Source: an uncultured Cocleimonas sp.
GTDB lineage: Bacteria > Pseudomonadota > Gammaproteobacteria > Thiotrichales > Thiotrichaceae
Assembly (NCBI GenBank): GCA_937929875.1
Contig: CALFUP010000151.1
Coordinates: 1-32,065 of the forward strand
DNA length: 32,065 bases
Direction of reading: 5' to 3'
A program made the position numbers and the translations under genes. Below, one piece after another: positions 8,228 to 15,456 of the stretch (the stretch's first letter is position 1; every line of letters begins with the position of its first letter). The notes under the pieces are model-generated. The model did not search any database. It saw only the letters and a list, made by a program, of their open reading frames with translations, and was not told the DNA's origin.

Positions 8228-8983
8228 TTAATTCTTTGATAATTCCCAAGGGTCAGTATCTATGGTTGCAATAGGTTTTGCAGATAATTTATCCAAGACG
8301 ATAATTGCATCCTTTCGGTCACTATTCAGTGGGAGAAAGACAAAATTATCAATTTCACTTTTATTGTCTTCAATGAAATCAGATATTTCATTGTTAGACA
8401 CAGCAGCATTCATGATTATTTCCTGGTCTATGCCTTTGGCTAATACTGTATCAATATGATTTTCATAAGGCTCATAATATTCAGTCCTCTGGTCTAAGTC
8501 TCTAGTTCCATTTGCGGCTGAAAATGCTATTTCATTTCTTTTTGCTACATCATCAGGCATTTTTGCAAAAGCTAGCTTTGCCGATGATAATTTGGATATT
8601 TTATATTCCTCAAAAACGGCTTTTTCAGGTAGTGCATCTCTGGCATTAACAATGGTGAACCGATCCACATTAAAGGTTACATAAACAGGGTGAACCTGAT
8701 ATAGAGCATGTGCACCATAAACTAAAGCAGCAACTTGAATAGCAGCGATAACGGATAAATCGAATTTAAGTGTTTTCTTCTTGGGTTGAAATACAACAAA
8801 AGTTAACAGTGGGCCTAAGATTAAATCAACAGTAATAATAATAGTGGCAATTTCTTTGAAATCAGAAACATTAATAAAAAGTTGTGGGAACAAGAAGAAG
8901 ACAAGGCTTCCTATCACTAAACCCACTAATAGAATACTGATTATAAGATGGATTAAAGATGCTTTTAGTTTACTTTTAAACAT
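8228..8983 (-). CDS. TfpX/TfpZ-type type IV pilin accessory protein (first copy)
   Basis: 251 residues, with N-terminal membrane segments near 10-33, 43-62 and 76-96. The core TIIITVDLILGPLLTFVVF and the DLSVIAAIQVAALVYGAH helix precede a VDRF motif and a C-terminal soluble domain ending DPWELSKN. It has the same architecture as its neighbour at 7314-8084 and is probably an old duplicate of it. The family assists production or assembly of its partner pilin. It lies 135 bases beyond the pilin stop, after the pilin terminator. I cannot assign TfpX rather than TfpZ from the sequence alone. Confidence 0.83.
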   Translation of the reverse strand: MFKSKLKASLIHLIISILLVGLVIGSLVFFLFPQLFINVSDFKEIATIIITVDLILGPLLTFVVFQPKKKTLKFDLSVIAAIQVAALVYGAHALYQVHPVYVTFNVDRFTIVNARDALPEKAVFEEYKISKLSSAKLAFAKMPDDVAKRNEIAFSAANGTRDLDQRTEYYEPYENHIDTVLAKGIDQEIIMNAAVSNNEISDFIEDNKSEIDNFVFLPLNSDRKDAIIVLDKLSAKPIATIDTDPWELSKN

Positions 8984-9053
8984 ACTAATTAAGAACTTAT
9001 TTAAGGATTAGGCTATTTTAACAAATCAACATTAATCTATTATGAATACCCAC

Positions 9054-9082
9054 AAAAAACCCCCTCATAGGAGGGGGCTTTT
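9054..9082 (-). terminator. Rho-independent terminator after the pilin gene
   Basis: Read on the minus strand: CCCCCTC (9077-9071) pairs with GAGGGGG (9066-9060) across a 4-nt loop and is followed by six T residues (9059-9054). It starts about 37 bases after the pilin stop. Read-through would feed the accessory genes. The G-run here belongs to the stem and is not a copy of the dispersed repeat. Confidence 0.92.
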
Positions 9083-9118
9083 GAAATCAAGTATTTGATT
9101 TTTTTAACTCATTAGCTA

Positions 9119-9652
9119 TTAACGACATGCAGCTGGTAAGTACTTAGCTATAACAGTTGTTGCAGCAGCGATACCCACCTGATTAGATGCAGTCAAAGCA
9201 GCTGCTGGCTTACAGTTCCAAGAGATAGTACCAGAGATACCAGGACCTAATGGATTAGGTGGGTTAGCATTTCCAATAGAAGGTACATATTGAAGATCTT
9301 GAGCGCCATTCGCTAGAGCAGTAATACCACCAGAAGCTGCTGCATTATTCATAGTAACTGTGACTTCACCAGCAGCACCAATAACTACATTTGCAATTTT
9401 GCTGTTACGGATGTTTGGTTGGTCAGCAAGTACTTCTGCAGCATAAGCAGCAATACCGTTTACGCCATTGTCACTGAACATATCAGCAACACCAATTTTG
9501 AAAGAACTTGCCGCTATAACGCCTTCAGATACTTTTGCACGAACCGTGTAATCCTGATAAGCAGGAAGAGCGATAGATGCTAGAATACCGATAATCGCTA
9601 CAACGATCATTAATTCGATAAGTGTAAAACCTTTTTGTAATTGCTTTTTCAT
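9119..9652 (-). CDS. pilA: Type IV major pilin (PilA-like)
   Basis: 177-residue class IVa prepilin. The short leader MKKQLQKG is cut by the PilD peptidase after Gly8, leaving Phe as the N-terminal residue with Glu at position 5 of the mature chain (E13). The hydrophobic assembly helix [20 protein letters not shown] follows, then [15 protein letters not shown], typical of major pilins. Two cysteines near the end (C147 in WNCKP and C176 in AACR) can close the C-terminal disulphide loop. Pilins of this kind form the retractile fibre used for twitching, adhesion and often DNA uptake. The gene is followed by a strong terminator and two TfpX/Z-type accessory genes, and preceded by a sigma-54 promoter. 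Confidence 0.95.
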   Translation of the reverse strand: MKKQLQKGFTLIELMIVVAIIGILASIALPAYQDYTVRAKVSEGVIAASSFKIGVADMFSDNGVNGIAAYAAEVLADQPNIRNSKIANVVIGAAGEVTVTMNNAAASGGITALANGAQDLQYVPSIGNANPPNPLGPGISGTISWNCKPAAALTASNQVGIAAATTVIAKYLPAACR

Positions 9653-9804
9653 TTTTGAATCTCCAAAATTATTTTTATGATTAATACATTAATTAATGTA
9701 AGTAAGTTTATTGTTACTGTTTTTTCTTATCTTACCTGATTGATTTTACTCAATGTGGCATGAACAAAAACTTAACAGCATGAACAATGTGTTCGGATAT
9801 GTAG

Positions 9805-9821
9805 TTGCAGTTGCCGTGCCA
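9805..9821 (-). promoter_or_regulatory. Sigma-54 promoter for the pilin gene
   Basis: On the minus strand this reads TGGCACGGCAACTGCAA. It matches the -24/-12 consensus TGGCACG-N4-TTGCA with one mismatch, and the invariant GG and GC are correctly spaced. The predicted start near 9795 gives a leader of about 140 nt. Pilin genes of Pseudomonas and relatives are known to use RpoN with the PilS/PilR system. Confidence 0.85.
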
Positions 9822-9908
9822 AAAAACAAATAATTCACTTAAGTTGCTGAAATTAAAATAAAAAATATATTTTAGACTCTATTTAAAGCAGTAATTAATT
9901 CACATGTT

Positions 9909-9971
9909 TGTCAGTATATGCTGTCACTTTATGACGTATTTCTTTTAAAACTGACATCTTGTGTCAGTTTT
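9909..9971. promoter_or_regulatory. TGTCA cluster with inverted repeat, candidate PilR-type enhancer
   Basis: TGTCA occurs at 9909-9913, 9922-9926 and 9962-9966, and its complement at 9952-9956. The last two are the core of a perfect 10-bp inverted repeat: AAAACTGACA (9947-9956), 5-nt spacer, TGTCAGTTTT (9962-9971). The cluster is roughly 115-175 bases upstream of the predicted pilin start site, a usual enhancer distance. P. aeruginosa PilR recognises repeated TGTC-type sequences. The same site could instead serve the YeeE gene 87 bases to its right. Confidence 0.6.
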
Positions 9972-10057
9972 AGTGCCGCTTATCACTTCTGCGGTATGTT
10001 TTTCTCGCTTCTTACTCTGTTATATTAATGATAATTGATATTCAATATGAGATTTTT

Positions 10058-11275
10058 ATGGAAATTACAACAACAATACTGATCTGGGCGTTTGGAATTG
10101 CCTTTATTTTAGGAGTGGTAGCTTCTAAAACTAATTTTTGTACCATGGGTGCGGTCTCTGATTGGGTCAATATAGGTGATACAGGTCGTATGCGTGCTTG
10201 GGTATTTGCCATCGGCTTAGCTATTCTGGGTGTCATGGGTTTAACAGTCAGTGGATTAAGTGATTTTTCATTAGTTGCTAGTAACGACACAGCAAACCCT
10301 CCTTACTTAACGTCAAATTTTGCTTGGCCTCGAAATTTAATAGGTGGCCTTATGTTTGGTGTAGGTATGACTTTAGGCGCGGGTTGCGGCAATAAGACCT
10401 TATTAAGAATGGGCAGTGGAAATATAAAATCAATTGTTGTCTTTTTAACGATGGGTCTGATGGCTTATTTCATGATATTCACTAACTTCAGCTATGATTA
10501 TTTTATCTCTTGGATGGAGCCTGCCTTTATAGATTTAACTTTAAGAGATATTGAAGATCAGGGAATAGGTAGTCTTATTGCATACATTGTTGGATCAGAC
10601 CCCGCAATGACTACTTCTATTGTAGCGGCTTTTATTGGTGGGATATTTGTCATCTGGGCATTTTTATCTACTGACTTTAGAGGCGAGTTCGATAACGTCT
10701 TAGCGGGGTTTGTCCTTGCTGCTGTCGTTGTCGCTGCATGGTGGGTCACAACGGGTACACTCGGACAATCATTACTTGAAGAAGCAGAGATGATGGATGA
10801 GAGGCCATATGCTATTGGCGCTCAGTCACTGACCTTTGTTCAGCCCTCTGGCCATTTTTTACGCTGGATAGAAACCGGATTTTCGAGCACGATGTTAACC
10901 TTTGCCTTGGTTGCAGGTTTTGGCGTGGTCGCTGGATCTTTTCTTTATTCAATATTGACCAAAAATTTCAGAGTTGAATGGTTTGCCAATTTCAAAGATT
11001 TTGTGTTTCATATTATCGGCGGCGTATTAATGGGCATTGGTGGTGTATTAGCAATGGGTTGTACTATCGGACAAGCCGTTACAGGTGCATCAACCTTAGC
11101 AATGGGATCTTTTCTCACTTTTTTTGCGATTGTCTTAGGCAGTGCATTAACGATGAAGATTCAATTTTACAGAATGGTTTATGAAGAAGAGGCCAGTTTT
11201 ATTAAAGCGCTTGTGGCTAGTTTAGCTGACCTGAAGCTGTTACCGAATGCACTTCGTAAGCTAGATAAAGTGTAG
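10058..11275 (+). CDS. YeeE/YedE-family sulfur-compound permease
   Basis: Large membrane protein (405 residues from this start) with about ten hydrophobic segments in two halves. The family imports thiosulfate or related sulfur species through the inner membrane, using conserved cysteines as relay points. The motifs are present: TNFCTMGAVSDWVNIGDTGR near the N-terminus, LGAGCGNKTLLRMGSGN in the middle and MGCTIGQAVTGASTLAMGS in the second half. I start at ATG 10058 (MEITTT), the usual family N-terminus. ATG 10028 would add ten polar residues. No TsuB/TusA-like partner is adjacent. Another sulfur-type permease (TauE/SafE) lies just downstream past the tRNA. The substrate is inferred from family only. 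Confidence 0.88.
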   Translation: MEITTTILIWAFGIAFILGVVASKTNFCTMGAVSDWVNIGDTGRMRAWVFAIGLAILGVMGLTVSGLSDFSLVASNDTANPPYLTSNFAWPRNLIGGLMFGVGMTLGAGCGNKTLLRMGSGNIKSIVVFLTMGLMAYFMIFTNFSYDYFISWMEPAFIDLTLRDIEDQGIGSLIAYIVGSDPAMTTSIVAAFIGGIFVIWAFLSTDFRGEFDNVLAGFVLAAVVVAAWWVTTGTLGQSLLEEAEMMDERPYAIGAQSLTFVQPSGHFLRWIETGFSSTMLTFALVAGFGVVAGSFLYSILTKNFRVEWFANFKDFVFHIIGGVLMGIGGVLAMGCTIGQAVTGASTLAMGSFLTFFAIVLGSALTMKIQFYRMVYEEEASFIKALVASLADLKLLPNALRKLDKV

Positions 11276-11310
11276 TTCTAAAATTTATTCATTTGAATAT
11301 AAAAAAGCGC

Positions 11311-11338
11311 TTGAAAGCCAATATCGGTAGTGTATACT
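11311..11338 (+). promoter_or_regulatory. Sigma-70 promoter of tRNA-Lys
   Basis: TTGAAA (11311-11316), a 16-base spacer and TATACT (11333-11338), followed by a G/C-rich discriminator (TTGCCGCC). The tRNA begins about 57 bases after the predicted start site, leaving a 5' leader to be removed by RNase P. Confidence 0.75.
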
Positions 11339-11401
11339 TGCCGCCTCTTCGGTACAGAGCTGTATGATTTATCAATCATATGACATTGTAAGCGTAGAAA
11401 A

Positions 11402-11477
11402 GGGGTGTTAGCTCAGTCGGTAGAGCAGTTGACTTTTAATCAATTGGTCGAGAGTTCGAATCTCTCACACCCCACCA
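11402..11477 (+). tRNA. tRNA-Lys (anticodon TTT)
   Basis: 76 nt with a perfect 7-bp acceptor stem: GGGGTGT (11402-11408) pairs with ACACCCC (11467-11473). Discriminator A is followed by an encoded CCA (11475-11477). The D-loop GCTCAGTCGGTAGAGC, the anticodon loop with TTT in GACTTTTAATC and the T-arm GAGAGTTCGAATCTCTC all fold normally. UUU reads lysine codons. Confidence 0.97.
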
Positions 11478-11484
11478 TATACAA

Positions 11485-11514
11485 AAGCCTGCAGATTCTT
11501 CTGCAGGCTTTTTT
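11485..11514 (+). terminator. Rho-independent terminator after tRNA-Lys
   Basis: GCCTGCAG (11487-11494) pairs with CTGCAGGC (11501-11508) in a perfect 8-bp stem, extended by flanking A/T pairs, and is followed by six T. It starts 8 bases after the tRNA. Confidence 0.93.
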
Positions 11515-11708
11515 GTTTCTGTGCTCTTCATTATTCCCTATTTGGTTATCTATTTAGCTATCTACTTAATTAACTACTTAGTTATCTACTTTAGTATCCT
11601 AGCTATAATTCACATATTCTTGAAAAACCCTATATTATCAACCCATTTGGAATTGACGTAACGCTGTTTGACTTTAAAAAGTCATAAGCAATATGACTAG
11701 GATATTTT

Positions 11709-12497
11709 ATGACTGACTTACTAATACTAATTGCGACTGGCGGTGTTGCCGGCATTTTGGCGGGTTTATTGGGTATTGGCGGTGGTATTTTAATCGTACC
11801 TGTACTGGTATTCATTTTTCGTTTCCAAGGTGTAGATTCAGACATCATTATGCATCTGGCGATTGGTACTTCCTTGGCAACCATTGTTGTTACTTCACTT
11901 TCGTCGGTTCGTGAACATCAAGCTCATGGAGCGATTATTTGGCCGGTAGTCACACTTATCGCCCCGAGTATTGTTATTGGAGCATTTGTAGGGAGCTTTA
12001 TAGCAAAAGGTCTCGATAGCGATAGCCTACGCTTAATATTCGCACCTTTTATGTTATTGGTGGCTTGGCAAATGGCATTTGGTGGACCACCTAAACCAAA
12101 ACGAGAACTGCCTCAAAAAGGTGGAATGTACATAGCTGGTGGCATTATCGGTTCATTATCAAGCATTCTAGGGATTGGCGGTGGTTCTTTGAGTGTTCCG
12201 TTTATGAGTTTTTGTAATGTTTCTGTGCGCAAAGCTGTTGCTACTTCAGCGGCTATTGGATTTCCTATTGCGGTTGCAGGAGCGATTGGTTTCATTATTT
12301 CGGGTTGGAATGTAGCTAACTTGCCAGAATGGAGCTTAGGTTACATTGACCTTAAAGCAGCTTTAAGCATTGTGCTAGCAAGTGCCTTGACGGCTCCGTT
12401 GGGTGCTAAGCTTACGCATATCATGCCTATCAATGTTTTAAAAAAGGCATTCGCGTTTCTGTTATTGATTGTGGCGATTAAATTTATCTTAGAGTAA
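11709..12497 (+). CDS. TauE/SafE-family membrane permease
   Basis: 262-residue inner-membrane protein with about eight hydrophobic segments. It has the duplicated glycine-rich family motif: GGVAGILAGLLGIGGGILIVPVL at the N-terminus and IGSLSSILGIGGGSLSVPFM in the second half. The TauE/SafE family (COG0730) exports sulfoacetate, sulfite or related organosulfur anions in characterised cases, and many members are unassigned. ATG 11709 follows TAGGA at suitable spacing. The gene stands alone after tRNA-Lys. Its 3' end converges with a small membrane-protein gene, with a G-rich repeat between them. Confidence 0.9.
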   Translation: MTDLLILIATGGVAGILAGLLGIGGGILIVPVLVFIFRFQGVDSDIIMHLAIGTSLATIVVTSLSSVREHQAHGAIIWPVVTLIAPSIVIGAFVGSFIAKGLDSDSLRLIFAPFMLLVAWQMAFGGPPKPKRELPQKGGMYIAGGIIGSLSSILGIGGGSLSVPFMSFCNVSVRKAVATSAAIGFPIAVAGAIGFIISGWNVANLPEWSLGYIDLKAALSIVLASALTAPLGAKLTHIMPINVLKKAFAFLLLIVAIKFILE

Positions 12498-12555
12498 AAG
12501 CTTGATTCAAGGTATTGATAAAAATATTGATCAGAATGTCACTGAGAATATCCCT

Positions 12556-12590
12556 AATAAGTAGGGGGGTGTGCTTTTTAAGGACTTATT
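12556..12590 (+). repeat. G-rich dispersed repeat, copy 3, in a small hairpin
   Basis: The repeat core is AAGTAGGGGGGTGTGCTTTT (six G, tail GTGTGCTTTT). It is flanked by complementary 7-base arms AATAAGT (12556-12562) and ACTTATT (12584-12590), so it can sit in the loop of a hairpin. It lies between the convergent TauE-like gene and the gene at 12593-12991. Confidence 0.75.
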
Positions 12591-12592
12591 GA

Positions 12593-12991
12593 TCAGTTAG
12601 ATAAGCTTGAACTCAATTCAGGGCTAATACTCATCAACAGTATTAGCCAAATGATAAAATTCCAAATAAGTAAGATAACGATGTAGCTGGTTTTTAAGGT
12701 CAGAATGGTCCAATCTAATTTTTTTAAATACAAGTAAACCCATCCCGCCATTAAAAAGCTAAAGGCCCATAACATCGGCATGCTTATCATCGCTGGCCAC
12801 ACCCAGTCACCATGCCAAGCATTGATATCAGTAGGCAGTTTGGGGAAGATTAATGCTAACAGAGGCAGTGCAATATAATATAAAAGCCCACCTAGCAGAC
12901 CCATGCTTAAAAGACTTAACGCTAGGCATATAATAAAAGCGATGAGTGAAAATCGCATCACATTCGTTGATGGCCAAAGTTTTAATTTCAT
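12593..12991 (-). CDS. Small multi-pass membrane protein, function unknown
   Basis: 132 residues with four likely membrane segments, near 15-35, 37-50, 66-88 and 100-122. I recognise no family motif. The short loop GDWVWPAM and the tail SPELSSSLSN are polar. The start ATG has no strong ribosome site in front. The stop lies within 3 bases of the hairpin arms around the G-rich repeat. The DJ-1-like gene upstream on the same strand ends 41 bases before its start, so the two may be cotranscribed. It could be a real lineage-specific gene; no function is proposed. Confidence 0.6.
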   Translation of the reverse strand: MKLKLWPSTNVMRFSLIAFIICLALSLLSMGLLGGLLYYIALPLLALIFPKLPTDINAWHGDWVWPAMISMPMLWAFSFLMAGWVYLYLKKLDWTILTLKTSYIVILLIWNFIIWLILLMSISPELSSSLSN

Positions 12992-13032
12992 ATTTAATAT
13001 TATCGCGTATTTTTAAATACACTAATTTTTCG

Positions 13033-13632
13033 TTAGATGAGGTAAGGAGATACCACATCAAGGCATTGTTTTGTGTATGACTCTTTTTCTCCAACAGGTC
13101 CTACATACGTTAATGCAGATTCGGCGTCTTCTGTAGATGCACCTTTTGCTATTGCCCACGCCGATAAGTATTGAGAAGACATACAACCACCAGCAGTGGC
13201 GACATTGTTTCGCGCCATAAACGGTTGGTTTAAAACGTCAATACCCGCCTCGATTACCCAAGGCTTCGTCGTTAAATCAGTACAAGCGGGCAGTCCTTGG
13301 AGTAAATCAAGCTCTGCCATTAACAAGGTGCCTGAGCACTGTGCTCCTATGATCTGTTTGCTAGAGTCCAAGTTTATCTGACTCATTATAGAAGGATCTT
13401 TGGCGATATCACGTGTGTAAATACCACTGCCAAATAAAACGATGTCAGCATCATTACAGAATGATAAAGGCTGTTGGGCATTTATTGTCACGCCATTCAT
13501 CGAAGTGACTTGATCGCTAGGACAGGTTATTTGGACATTCCAGCCCGACCCTTTCATACGATTTAGAATGCCTAAAGCAATAAATGAATCAAGCTCGTTG
13601 AATCCATCGAAAGTGAGTATAGCGATATTCAT
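13033..13632 (-). CDS. DJ-1/PfpI-family protein
   Basis: 199 residues with the class I glutamine-amidotransferase-like fold. It starts MNIAILTFDGFNELDSFIAL, where the acidic residue after the first strand is typical of the family. The nucleophile elbow is IGAQCSGTLLMAEL near residue 115, with the Cys at the reactive position, and AGGCMSSQYLSAWAI follows in the second half. Members act as glyoxalases, chaperones, proteases or isonitrile hydratases, and the specific activity cannot be told from sequence. An AGGA site precedes the ATG. Confidence 0.85.
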   Translation of the reverse strand: MNIAILTFDGFNELDSFIALGILNRMKGSGWNVQITCPSDQVTSMNGVTINAQQPLSFCNDADIVLFGSGIYTRDIAKDPSIMSQINLDSSKQIIGAQCSGTLLMAELDLLQGLPACTDLTTKPWVIEAGIDVLNQPFMARNNVATAGGCMSSQYLSAWAIAKGASTEDAESALTYVGPVGEKESYTKQCLDVVSPYLI

Positions 13633-13797
13633 AAGGACGTCCTGTTATATGGAATAGATTTAGATCGTAAATAACAGTAGCACATGGGAATTATTACAAC
13701 GACGTCCAAATGTATTGTTTCTATAGCACCACAGTGTTGGCTTTTACTAAAACTGTATCTAATAAATGAAGCGAGGTACTGGAAATATAAATATGCT

Positions 13798-13820
13798 AAA
13801 AAAGTGGGGGGGTGTCATTT
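13798..13820 (+). repeat. G-rich dispersed repeat, copy 4
   Basis: A-run, GTGGGGGGGTGTCATTT with seven G: the commonest full form, identical to copy 2 through GTGTCATTT. It lies 28 bases beyond the carbonic anhydrase stop, pointing against that gene. Confidence 0.88.
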
Positions 13821-13847
13821 ATATTAATGACTAAGAGAAATTAGCTA

Positions 13848-14486
13848 TTAATCAGGGTTATTTTTAACCTTTAATTCTTCTAATGAACTAAGTGTCGTGT
13901 GCATATCTTTAACGATGCCATCCTCTAAGCCATAAACCCAGCCGTGGACGCTTAATTGCTCGCCTCGTTTCCAAGCATTTTTAATAATTGAGGTATTGGC
14001 TACATTCTTTACTTGCTCAATGACGTTTAATTCACATAAACGATTTGATTTTTCATTACCTTCTAATAAATCTAATTCTGCACGATTGAATCGAGTGACA
14101 TCTTTAATATGGCGCAACCAATTATCAATCAGTCCAAAGCTTTCATTGCTCATTGAGGCATTGATGCCGCCACAACCATAGTGTCCACACACTATGATGT
14201 GATCAATTTTGAGTACATCAACAGCATATTGGATGACAGATAGGCAGTTTAAATCGGTATGCACTACAACATTGGCAATATTTCGATGGACGAATACTTC
14301 TCCAGGCGGTAATGCAATTATCTCATTAGCGGGTACGCGGCTATCTGAACAGCCAATCCATAAAATATCAGGCGCTTGCTGTTGCGATAAGGTTGAGAAA
14401 AATTCAGGATCTTTATCTGTGATTGCATCGGCCCAATCACGGTTATTTTTAAACAAATGATCCAGGTCGTTTTTCTTTTCTTCCAT
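13848..14486 (-). CDS. can: Beta-class carbonic anhydrase Can
   Basis: 212-residue zinc enzyme interconverting CO2 and bicarbonate in the cytosol. The zinc site is visible as CSDSR (Cys and Asp) near residue 47 and CGHYGCGG (His and Cys) near residue 101. Long stretches such as VHTDLNCLSVIQYAVDVLK and CELNVIEQV match E. coli Can, which has 220 residues. The start has a GGTGGAG ribosome site. It is preceded on the same strand by a GNAT gene 40 bases away, so the two may form an operon. Confidence 0.96.
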   Translation of the reverse strand: MEEKKNDLDHLFKNNRDWADAITDKDPEFFSTLSQQQAPDILWIGCSDSRVPANEIIALPPGEVFVHRNIANVVVHTDLNCLSVIQYAVDVLKIDHIIVCGHYGCGGINASMSNESFGLIDNWLRHIKDVTRFNRAELDLLEGNEKSNRLCELNVIEQVKNVANTSIIKNAWKRGEQLSVHGWVYGLEDGIVKDMHTTLSSLEELKVKNNPD

Positions 14487-14526
14487 TGCTGTACTCCACC
14501 TTTATTAAAGTTTGGTTTGTATCGAT

Positions 14527-15060
14527 TTATAGCAGTAATTGATAAATCTGTAAATTTTCTTCACCATCAAATAGTTTTAAATCTCTATCGAATCTAAAGC
14601 CAACTTTTTTCAATAGCTTAATTGATGGCGCGTTAGACGTTTTACAAAGCGCTAACATTCTTGAAAGACTGTGAGTATTTTTAGCATAAGCAAGAACAGC
14701 TTCGACAGCTTCCAACGCAAAACCCTGATGCCAAAATTGCGGTAGAAATGCATACCCTAGATCTGCATCAGCCAGATTATCTCGTTTCATTAAACCACAT
14801 AGACCCATAGGCGTTGATGTTTCTTTGTCGCAGACTAAAAACAGGCCAAAGCCATAACGTTCATACATCGTCATGGGGGCTAGTTCGATGTACTTTTTTG
14901 CATCATTTAGGCTGTGTACATTTTTATCACCAATAAAGCTAATCCATGAAGGTTGATTGAGAAGATCTAAAATAAATTCAGCATCGTCTCGGATTAAGCG
15001 ACGTAGATACAGGCGTTCCGTTTCTATAATCATCATAGCTTGTCGAATATTTTGCAGCAT
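14527..15060 (-). CDS. GNAT N-acetyltransferase, RimJ/RimL type
   Basis: Up to 177 residues of the RimJ-like Acetyltransf_3 group. Marks are ETERLYLRRLIRDDAEFI at the front, LGYAFLPQFWHQGFALEAVEAVLAYA (strand 4 and the acetyl-CoA binding turn, here QGFALEA) and NAPSIKLLKKVGFRF near the end. Members acetylate ribosomal-protein N-termini, antibiotics or small amines, and the substrate is unknown here. The true start may be one of the internal ATGs around codon 9-10 (MMIIETERL), since neither start has a clear ribosome site. Just before those ATGs is TTCGACAAGCT, the core of the second repeat family, possibly by chance. Confidence 0.85.
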   Translation of the reverse strand: MLQNIRQAMMIIETERLYLRRLIRDDAEFILDLLNQPSWISFIGDKNVHSLNDAKKYIELAPMTMYERYGFGLFLVCDKETSTPMGLCGLMKRDNLADADLGYAFLPQFWHQGFALEAVEAVLAYAKNTHSLSRMLALCKTSNAPSIKLLKKVGFRFDRDLKLFDGEENLQIYQLLL

Positions 15061-15344
15061 TAGTGTTAATTATTTAATCCAGTTTATATAGTCATTTTCA
15101 AATAGGGAATATAGCTTTTATAGAAGAGTGATCCTATAGATTCGTGTCATGGCGCTATAAATATATCGTCCAGAACTTCGAGGCCTAGAAGCTTTGTTTA
15201 ACGTTAATATAATAGCCGTAATGAAATCGACAGGCTTGAGGGAGAGCTAAGTACTTGTGGTGAAACCTCATATTAATGTTCAATAGACGGTTTTATTTCT
15301 TTTAAGCATGGATAGGTGCTTATTAAAATTATCCTTTTTTTATA

Positions 15345-15417
15345 AAATGACACCCCCCACCTTTTTGATCATTAGTTTTCAGTTAATCAGGGTTTAAAAA
15401 GGTGGGGGGTGTCATTT
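15345..15417. repeat. Inverted pair of G-rich repeats, copies 5 and 6
   Basis: The left arm 15345-15366 (minus orientation) and right arm 15396-15417 (plus orientation) are exact reverse complements over 22 bases, with a 29-nt loop. Each arm is a full repeat: five A, GGTGGGGGGTGTCATTT. The pair lies 40 bases beyond the lipoprotein stop, in a 396-base gap (15061-15456) with no gene I can support. Transcribed from the lipoprotein side it would form a long GC-rich hairpin followed by a T-rich stretch, so it may act as that gene's terminator. Confidence 0.9.
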
Positions 15418-15456
15418 AACGTTACATTTTTACTTTATTAAATAGGCTGTATTGGC

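Larger units (their letters stand above)
9653..10057. other. Divergent regulatory region between pilin and YeeE genes
   Basis: This 405-base gap without a gene lies between the pilin start and the YeeE-family start. It holds a sigma-54 promoter facing the pilin (9805-9821) and a cluster of TGTCA elements including a perfect inverted repeat (9909-9971). I see no clear sigma-70 promoter for the rightward gene. Confidence 0.6.

Noticed and set aside
9054-9082. G-run beside the pilin stop as another repeat copy
   Set aside because: It is one arm of a compact terminator stem with a 4-nt loop and T-run, and lacks the GTGT tail.
11402-11514. tRNA-Lys as a genomic island attachment site
   Set aside because: I found no integrase gene and no direct repeat of the tRNA 3' end in the window.
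11520-11612. TATCTA-like near-repeats downstream of the tRNA terminator
   Set aside because: Irregular AT-rich low complexity without a constant unit or spacing.
12828-13094. 88-codon frame overlapping the DJ-1-like and small membrane-protein genes
   Set aside because: It overlaps both better-supported genes in another frame and has no recognisable protein features.
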